From positions 258,001 through 322,000 of the forward strand of contig QPMI01000036.1 in the NCBI GenBank assembly GCA_004431415.1: 64,000 nt of DNA, read 5' to 3'. Position 1 is the first letter of the stretch. The number at the start of each line of letters is the position of its first letter. Below are positions 57,412 through 64,000 of this stretch, piece after piece. Position numbers and translations under genes: made by a program. A model generated the notes under the pieces. That model was not told the origin of the DNA and ran no database searches. It was given only the letters and a program-made list of their open reading frames with translations. The DNA is from Cyanophora paradoxa. Its lineage: Eukaryota; Glaucocystophyceae; Cyanophorales; Cyanophoraceae.

Positions 57412-59139
57412 TTAGATCTTGTTGAGCTTGGTGACGATGGAGACGCGGATGGTCTGGTCGAAGGCGCCCATCACCGCGAGGCCCTGCGCGAGGCGGTGAT
57501 GCGACGCGTGGCGTGGGGCAGGGGGCAGGAGCGAGCCTCCTTGTCGGGGCTCCAGTCGAGGCTGCAGATCGGCTGTTGTGCGAGCACGCGCGTCTGCAGC
57601 TGCTCGACGCTCCCGATGACGCCTGCCCCGCCCCGTCAGCGCCCCGCGGCGGCGTGGGCGCAGGGAAGAGGGAGTGGGGGGGTGGGGGGGTGGGGGGGTG
57701 CACCCTCGGGGTTCCCCTTGAAGTCCTTCTTGGAGCGCTGCTCGGGGTACTTGCTGCGGCAGCGTCGGCGCGGGGCCGGCGGGGGCGCCCCGGGGCGCGC
57801 ACTACTTGTAGAGGGTGAGCGAGCCGTCGCCCCCGCCGATGCCGAAGACCTGCCCCGCAGGCTCGGCCCAGGGCAGCGCGGGGCCGCTGGGAGGGGCGGC
57901 GGCGCGGGGCGGACCTCGCGGTTCTGGGGCAGGTGGCGGACGCACCAGAGGGTGGACTGCTGGACCTGCAGGCGGGGCGTCGGAGCGGCGGGGGGCGGGA
58001 GGGGGCCTCGGGGGGGGGGACCTTCTCGGTGAGGGAGGCGAAGCCCTTCTCGGGGTGCTGCGTGCGGCAGTCCCACACCCACGCGTTCCCCTCCAGCGTC
58101 GTCGCCACGATCTGCCACCCGCCCGCCCCGCCCTCACCTCCCTGCGCCCCGTGCGCCGCGGCGCGCGGCGTGCCTTGTTCATCTCGATGTCCTTTCTGTC
58201 GAACTCCAGCGACACGACCTGCCATGGGGCCAGGGCGTCGACGCGGCGCACGGCCTCGCCACGGGCGGCGGCGGCGGCGCACGCCGTTCTTGACGTTGCA
58301 CTCCCAGCGGACGCTGTTCGTGCGCAGGTCCCACAGCTTGACGTCCCCGTTGTCGTAACCAGCCACCACGCACCGCTCCTCGTCCGTGTGCGAGTTGCCT
58401 GCCCACCGCGTCGGCGCCGGGCGCGGTGCGGGGCGGGCGGGGGAGGATTCCGCACCGAACCCAACGGTCCAGCAGTCACGCTTGGTCGCGTCGTCCGCCG
58501 GCTCCAGGGACGCGCACGGCTCGTCCTTCTGGCGCGGGTCCCACACGCGCACGCAGCCTGCCCGCCGGGCCGTCAGCTCGCTCCTCCCGCCCCCCGCGTC
58601 ACCTCGCACCGTCGCGGCTGCCGGTGACGACTTCGGGCGCGCCCTTCCCGATGAAGCCGCCGCATCCGTCGATGCAGTTGATGAGGGATCCGTGCGCCTT
58701 GACGGTGTACGTGGGCAGCTCCGACTTCTCGAGGTCCCTGGAGGTCGCCGAGGTTCGAGGCGAACAATGGGACATGTGCGCCACGGACGCGCTCACCAGA
58801 TGGACATGCGCCCATCGAAATCGCCCGTGGCCAGTCGCCTGTCGTCCTCGCGCGAGGCGTGGAACGTCCCACACTTGAACGGCGTCTGCTTCTCGATCTG
58901 TCGATGGGCGTCAGGTCACGTTGGCAGCATCGCCTGCTGCACGCCGGCACCTCTTTCTGAAGCTCAAGCTTGCCCTGATTCAGCTGGTAGATCTGGATGC
59001 AGCCGGTCCCTCGCGCGAGTGTACCGAGGGCGACAAAACGGGCGCTCCTCGGCACCCATCGAGTGTCGAAGACTGTGTAGGTGATGGACTTGACTGCGTG
59101 ATCGATAATTTGCGGTCTATTCGTGGGATCGACAGCCAT
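57412..59139 (-). CDS. WDR92: WDR92 (Monad, DNAAF10), WD-repeat dynein-assembly factor
   Basis: Works with the R2TP/prefoldin-like chaperone in the cytoplasm and is needed for axonemal dynein preassembly in flagellated cells. Start ATG at 59139 ([20 protein letters not shown]), stop TAA at 57412-57414. The spliced protein follows the family throughout: [200 protein letters not shown] and the signature C-terminus [14 protein letters not shown]. About eleven introns, mostly 50-70 nt. Two are GC-AG: 58112-58173 (after AAG) and one after GACAAGGAG near 57540. No domain is missing. Confidence 0.95.
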
Positions 59140-60340
59140 GTGAGCTGGGCCAGAGGGTCCTGCGCCGGGTGCCGGTCGTCGCTACGGTAAAAAGTGCTCC
59201 CCGTCGTTGGGAAGCAATCTCACAACGGGCACGCCTCACGCTTCAGAAGCGTGCTGAGCAGCAGCCTCGCTAGCTAAACGGGCGCTGAAAGCGGCCCGAA
59301 ACGAAGCCCCAACTCCGAGTTCCACTCCGAAGAGCGGAATTCACTGGTAGAGAGCATGTACTTCGAGAAACATGCAGGCTGCAGACAGAACGTCTACAAG
59401 CTAGACGGATCTCAACTTTGGGGCTCCAGTTCGTGGGATTGGACCACGAGGGGCGCCCAGCCCGCCATCCACCGCCGGAGCGGCTTCGGTCCGACGGTCG
59501 GCCGAGCGCTAGCCTAGCTATAGTATACGTAGTAGCGAGCTAGCACGGAAAGGCCCCCTGGCCTTGAGGGAGGGAGTACTAGTACTCCCCCCCCGGCACC
59601 GGCCTAGGTGGAGTGCCGAAGATTGCAGCACCGGTGGATCGGGAGCTCGAGGCGACGGCCCGCGGCGCCGCGGGCGGAAGGTGCCCGCGGGGGGGAGCCT
59701 GCGCACGGCCCCGGCGCCGGCGGCGCAATATTAATATTAATGTCGACGTCGACGTCGACGTATACGTACCGTAGTACGTCAGGTCACGTGCACGATCACA
59801 GCTGCAGGCATGCAGGATTTGATCTCTAGATCAAAACAAATTAAAACTTCGCACCCGTGCACGTGACGGCGCCACGGGAGGTGGCGCGCTGCTGAACTCG
59901 AATTCGAAGCTTTTATAATTAAGCGCTGCATGATCATGAGCGCGGCCCGAGCTGCGAATTCGGTCGCGCGCGCGCGCGACGAGGTCAGGAATATTACGCG
60001 CGCGCACGGGAATACTAATGCGCGCGCGGGGGAGAGGCTGGAGCTCACGCTGCTACGGGAGCGCCAGGCCAACTTTAATTTCGTCCAACTTTCGTCCAAC
60101 TTTCGAACTTTCGTCCAACTTTCGTCCAACTTTCGTCCAACTAGCTAGTACTTTCGTCCAACTTCAAGGCTTCGGAGCGGATGCGTTGGATGCGGTGCGT
60201 TCGCATGGCCGACGCAAGCTTCGGAGCATGGGGGGTGCGCAGCAGCAGCCGGGATAGGCCCGGCGAGATCGGAAGAGCAGCGGCGTCGTCGCAGAAGCAC
60301 GGCCGGCTATAGCTAGCCGGCCCCGCAGCTCGGCGGGACG
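59140..60340. other. 1.2-kb divergent intergenic region with palindromes and tandem repeats
   Basis: Lies between the starts of WDR92 (minus) and the last gene (plus). It holds the palindrome AGCGCTAGC at 59505-59513, AATATTAATATTAAT followed by triple GTCGAC at about 59727-59760, CG-alternating runs (GCGCGCGCGC near 59966 and in two later places) and an 11-bp tandem repeat at 60078-60164. Composition is patchy. No coding feature that I can support. Confidence 0.55.
60078..60164. repeat. 11-bp tandem repeat (TTTCGTCCAAC)
   Basis: Around seven copies of TTTCGTCCAAC, one shortened to TTTCGAAC and one displaced by a CTAGCTAGTA insertion, about 180-260 bp upstream of the next start codon. Confidence 0.85.
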
Positions 60341-63300
60341 ATGGCCAAACATGTACAGGGACAGCAAACGGAGAGGGAGAGGATGTTCGGACTGCTGCTG
60401 AGGGACAGTTCGAACTACTGGCAGACCCTCGTCGAGAGGTCGGCCCGCCGTGTGCTGCCCCGTAGCCGTAGCTAACCCCTCCACGGCAGCTGGGAGGGAG
60501 CAATGCACAAGGCGCGTCAGTGGCAGGGAGCTCGCCTTGCCGCGCGGCGCCGCTGAGGCGGGCGCCAGATTGCCATGCAGGAGGGCCACCTGCAGCGGAT
60601 CCTGCGCACAGACGAGCCGCTTGAGGAAGAGCGGCAGCGCATGAAGGCTCTTGAGGAGGAGCGGCTGAGACTGAAGCAGCAGGAAGCATCCTCCGGCCGC
60701 CCATGCGTCCGCCCGAGCCGGACCTCCGGGGTGCCTGGAGCGCGCTGACGCGTACGCGGGGGGCAGACGGGGGCGGAGGCGCCGCACGTGCCGGGCGCAG
60801 ACAAGCTCGTCTTCGACCGCCGGGAGAACGAGCGCCGGATACGCTGGCTCAAGGCCTGCGCCCCCGCGCCCCGCCCCGTGCGCCGCCGGCTGCTGAGGCG
60901 CACGGGGCGCAGGAGCGGCAATCGCAGGCGGAGCTGGCGCTGCTGGCGGCTGAGATGAAGAAGCGGGCGGGGATGGCCGAGGAGGAGGGCGCGGCGCCCG
61001 AGGAGGACGAGGAGGCGGGCCTCTCGCACGCCGAGCGGCTGCGGCGCGCCGTGCAGCGGGAGATCGCCGCAGAGGGGGCCGGCGAGGAGCGCCCCGCCAG
61101 CGAGGCCGGCTTCCGCCGGGCGAAGAAGCGCATCAAGCGGGCGATCAAGAACCAGGAGCGCGCCGCGGCGCTCGCCGCCGCCGAGCGGCCGGGGGCGCTG
61201 CCGCGGCTCGGCGTCGGCGCCGGCATTGCGGAGGAGGAGGAGGGCATCGACGTCGAGGGGGCCGTCCGCAGCACCCTCGGCCGCCTCGGCTTCCTCGGCG
61301 ACCAGGGCACAGGCGCGCCCCCGCTGCCCCGCCCCGCCCCGGCGCCGCCTCCTCACAGCGCCCCGCGCCGCCCCCGCAGAGCTCTGGCAGGCGCAGGGGT
61401 ACGACATCGAGGCGCGGCGGCGGCGGATCGAGGAGCGGCAGCAGCGCGACGCGGATCGCGGCTCGGGCGAGGACGACGACGACGGGTACGAGGACAGCGC
61501 AGCGGCGGCGGCGGAGCGGCTGCGGCAGGCCCTGCTGCGCGCCGAGCGGGGCGAGCTCGCGGCGTACGACTACGGCGGCGGCGGCCGGCGCGGCGCGGTG
61601 CGGCGGGCCGACGACTGGAGCAGCTCCTCGTCCGACGGCGACTCGCGGGCGGACGGGGCCGGGGCCGCGGGCGCCCCGCGGGGCCCCGCCCGCCCGGGGC
61701 GGCCCGCCGGGCGCCGGGAGGGGCTCGGGGGCCCCGCGGACGACGGTGGCTTCGGGTCGGGCCGGCGGGGGCGAGGAGGGCGGGGCGGAGGCCGGCGCGT
61801 CGAAGTCGCCGCTGAGCTCGGCGGCCGAGCTGCAGGCCTTCCTCGCCCGCATGCGCTCCCAGAGCGCCGCCGCCTTCGCCTCCCCCGAGGCCCTCGTCGC
61901 CGCCGCCGCCGCCGGCCTCGCCGCCTCCAAGAGGGGGCCCGCCCGCAAGGGCGCAGCCCCCAAGGCTGGCGGGGGCGGAGGCGGGGGCGGGGAGGAGGGC
62001 GGCGGGGCGGGGGAGGCAAAGGGAAAGAAAAAGAAGGGGAAGAGCGTCAAGGTCGGGGGCGTGGCCGGCGTGCGCAACATCGGCGAGGAGGCAACGAGCG
62101 AGGGCAACCGGCGCGGCTCCGACCCGCTGCTCTACGCCACACGGGGCCGCGTGGACGCGACGGCGAGCAAGGAGGCGGCGCTGCGCAACGCCGCCCTCGC
62201 CGCCCGCCGCGGCCTCGCCGCGCTGCGCGGCTGGCGCCAGCAGCCGCTGCCCCGCCGCGACTCCTTCAGCGAGCTGCGCGGGGAGCTCGAGGAGGGGGCC
62301 ATCCGGGAGGGCGCGGAGGCGGCGGCTGCAGCGGCGGAGCGGCGGCCGATGTCGGCGCTGGCGCTGCCGGTGTCGGTGCCGCTGGAGGCGGTGGCGGGGC
62401 ACGGGGAGCTGGCGGCGGAGCTGAGGGAGATGCGGCGCGACCTGCAGGCCTTCGTCCTGGAGACCCCCGTGTCGGTCCTCCTCGCCGACGGCGCCTCCAC
62501 CGCCTACGTCGAGCGCCACAAGGCGCGCCTCAAGGCCGCCGGCCTCCGCCCCGGGCGCCCCTCCCTCCACGCCGCCCGCGCCGCCGTCCCCTGGCGCAAG
62601 CTGCGGCGGGAGCACCTGCTGGGGGTCATGCGGGAGGCGGCGGCGGCGGTGGCGGCGGTGCCGGCGGCGGTGCGGACGTGGCAGACGGCGGCGGCGCGCA
62701 CGCAGGAGACGCGGCGGCGCGAGGCGGAGGAGAGCGAGGCGCGGGGGCGGCGGGAGCGGGCGGCGCGGAAGCGGGAGGAGCTGCGGCGGGTGAGGGTGCG
62801 GGTGCGGCGGGTGGTGCGGACGCTGGGGCGGGACGGGCGCTTCGTGGAGGAGGAGCACTTCGACGAGCTCGAGGCGCGCGGGGCCGGCGGGGCCGGCGGG
62901 CCGGCGGGGCGGGGCGTGACGGGGCCGCCAGGTGCTGCTCGACGAGGCGGACGTCGACGAGGAGGAACTCCGCGAGGCCCTCGAGGAGGACGAGGCCGCC
63001 GCCGCCGCCGCCCCCGCCGCCCCGCGACGAGGCCCGCGCCGCCGCCCGCGCCGCCGCCCGCGAGGCCCGGGCGCTCGCGCGCATGGAGGAGCGGCGGCGG
63101 GCGGAGGAGGAGGAGCGGGCGAAGGAGGCGGCGGCGCGGGCGCGCGCGGACGCGGAGGCGCGGGAGCGGGCGGCCGAGGCGCTCGCCGCGGCGGCCCGAA
63201 GGCACCTCAAGCCGACCGGCATCGCCTCGGGCATCGGCGAGCGCGTCGAGGATGGCGGCCAGTGGCGCCTCTCCAAGCCCGGCGTGCGCTTCCCCTGCCG

Positions 63301-64000
63301 CCCCAGCTGCACTCCGCGACACTCCCGAGCGGAGTCGCGTCGCGCAGGAGAAGACGGCGGAGCAGCGCGCGGCGGAGGCGAGGGCGGAGGGGCGGGCGAA
63401 GCGGGAGGCGGGGCGGCGGGAGCGGCGGCGGGAGCGGCGAGAGCGACGGAGGGCGGAGGGGCGGGGCGAGGCGTCGACCTCCTCCTCCTCCTTCCTCTCC
63501 TCGTCGGAGAACGCCTCGGGAGACGAGGGCTCCCCCGGGGCGACAGAGGTGCGCCCCCTGCCCCACCTCCCGCACTCTCCGTTGATGCTTACGCCCCCGC
63601 CAGGCCGGGTCGAGGCGGCAGCGGCGCGGCCGACACAGGCGGCGTCGGGGCGGGGAGGAGGGCGGGGCGGTCTCGGCCTCGTCGTCGGCCTCCTCGACGG
63701 ACTCGAGCGGGCTCGACGAGGCGGCGCGCGCCGCCCGCGGCGCCGCCCGCCGCGACGCCCGCCGCCGCCGCCGCCTCGAGCGCGGCGAGCCGCCCGACAA
63801 CAGCGCCAGCGACGCTGAGAGCGAGGCCCGCCGCACCCGCCGCCGCGAGCGCCGCAGGGAGCGCGAGCGCCGGCGGCACGAGGCGACCGGGGAGGGCGTC
63901 GGGGGCGGCGAGGAGGGCGCGCGGCGGCGGCGACAGCACTCGCGGCGGGGCGACCTGAGGAGAGGGGAGGCGGACGGCGAAGCCTCCTCGTCCTCCAGCG
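60341..64000 (+). CDS. Long charged coiled-coil protein (3' end outside window)
   Basis: ATG at 60341 (MAKHVQGQQTERERMFGLLL) follows a palindromic stretch. The first exon (RDSSNYWQTLVE) is joined by an intron of about 130 nt to AMQEGHLQRILRTDEPLEEE and RMKALEEERLRLKQQ. Later exons give DKLVFDRRENERRIRWLKAC, HAERLRRAVQREIAAEGAGE, FRRAKKRIKRAIKNQERAAA, LWQAQGYDIEARRRRIEERQ, an acidic DDDDGYEDS patch, a Lys-rich GKKKKGKSVKV, helices (FSELRGELEEGAIREGAEAA; ELAAELREMRRDLQAFVLE; TAYVERHKARLKAAGLRPGR) and very Arg/Glu/Ala-rich helices (MEERRRAEEEERAKEAAARA; RREAGRRERRRERRE-like) to the right edge. No family recognised. Length exceeds 900 residues. Such single-helix or coiled-coil composition is common in cytoskeletal or flagellar structural proteins, but that is inference. 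Exon borders beyond 61300 are uncertain. Confidence 0.6.

Noticed and set aside
61226-63958. A 910-codon plus-strand frame in the last gene
   Set aside because: It is largely Arg/Gly-rich shadow of the Ala/Glu/Arg coiled-coil frame and lacks any domain-like sequence. Different stretches of the real protein lie in other frames separated by introns.

Overview
This window is nuclear DNA of a very GC-rich eukaryote, most likely a flagellated alga with a plastid. The genes are interrupted by many very short introns (mostly about 35-100 nt), often with one C-rich half and one G-rich half. Clear eukaryotic families are present: the STT3 oligosaccharyltransferase, a seven-bladed RCC1 protein, a NACHT-TPR-WD protein, WDR92 and a BTB protein. 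A RETICULATA-type envelope protein and an organellar KsgA-type methylase point to a plastid. WDR92 and a QRICH2/DUF4795-type protein point to a motile flagellum. GC-AG introns are frequent, a trait I recall being reported for haptophytes, so a haptophyte is my best guess; a pelagophyte-like stramenopile is possible. The taxonomy is inference.

Positions 1-24381 hold one divergent gene pair present in three copies. The pair is a multi-C2-domain protein on the minus strand and a coiled-coil, acidic protein on the plus strand, separated by 441 bp. Copy A is 1-5790, copy B is 5791-12124 and copy C is 12125-24381. The copies appear to differ almost only in homopolymer length. They meet at two abrupt junctions (5790/5791 and 12124/12125), and the first lies inside introns of both genes. 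Only the plus-strand gene of copy C looks complete; no C2 gene copy shows its own 3' end. This may be a recent tandem duplication or an assembly artefact.

From 24785 the window is ordinary, dense and single copy. In order: RCC1-repeat protein (+), NACHT/TPR/WD protein with a lipidation-type N-terminus (+), STT3 (-), GNAT acetyltransferase (+), BTB protein (+), an unknown protein with an NC-type motif (-), a small ORF (+), an unknown helical protein (+), a small possibly plastid-targeted membrane protein (-), an organellar KsgA/Dim1-type rRNA dimethylase (+), a coiled-coil protein with a PH-like tail (-), a QRICH2/DUF4795 protein (+), a RETICULATA-related plastid envelope protein (-), a coiled-coil protein (+), WDR92/DNAAF10 (-) and a long charged coiled-coil protein running off the right edge (+). 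Several pairs are divergent with tiny spacers: 63 bp between the STT3 and GNAT starts, and 63 bp between the RETICULATA and coiled-coil starts.

The most interesting signals are two consecutive micro-exons (11 and 8 nt) in STT3 that carry the conserved HEFDP acceptor-site segment, the hairpin-like GC-rich introns shared by unrelated genes, the frequent GC-AG introns always preceded by AAG, GAG or a G-ending codon, and a 516-nt GC-AG intron filled by a (TC)n microsatellite. Exon models were read by eye from splice signals and protein-family similarity, so most internal exon borders are approximate.
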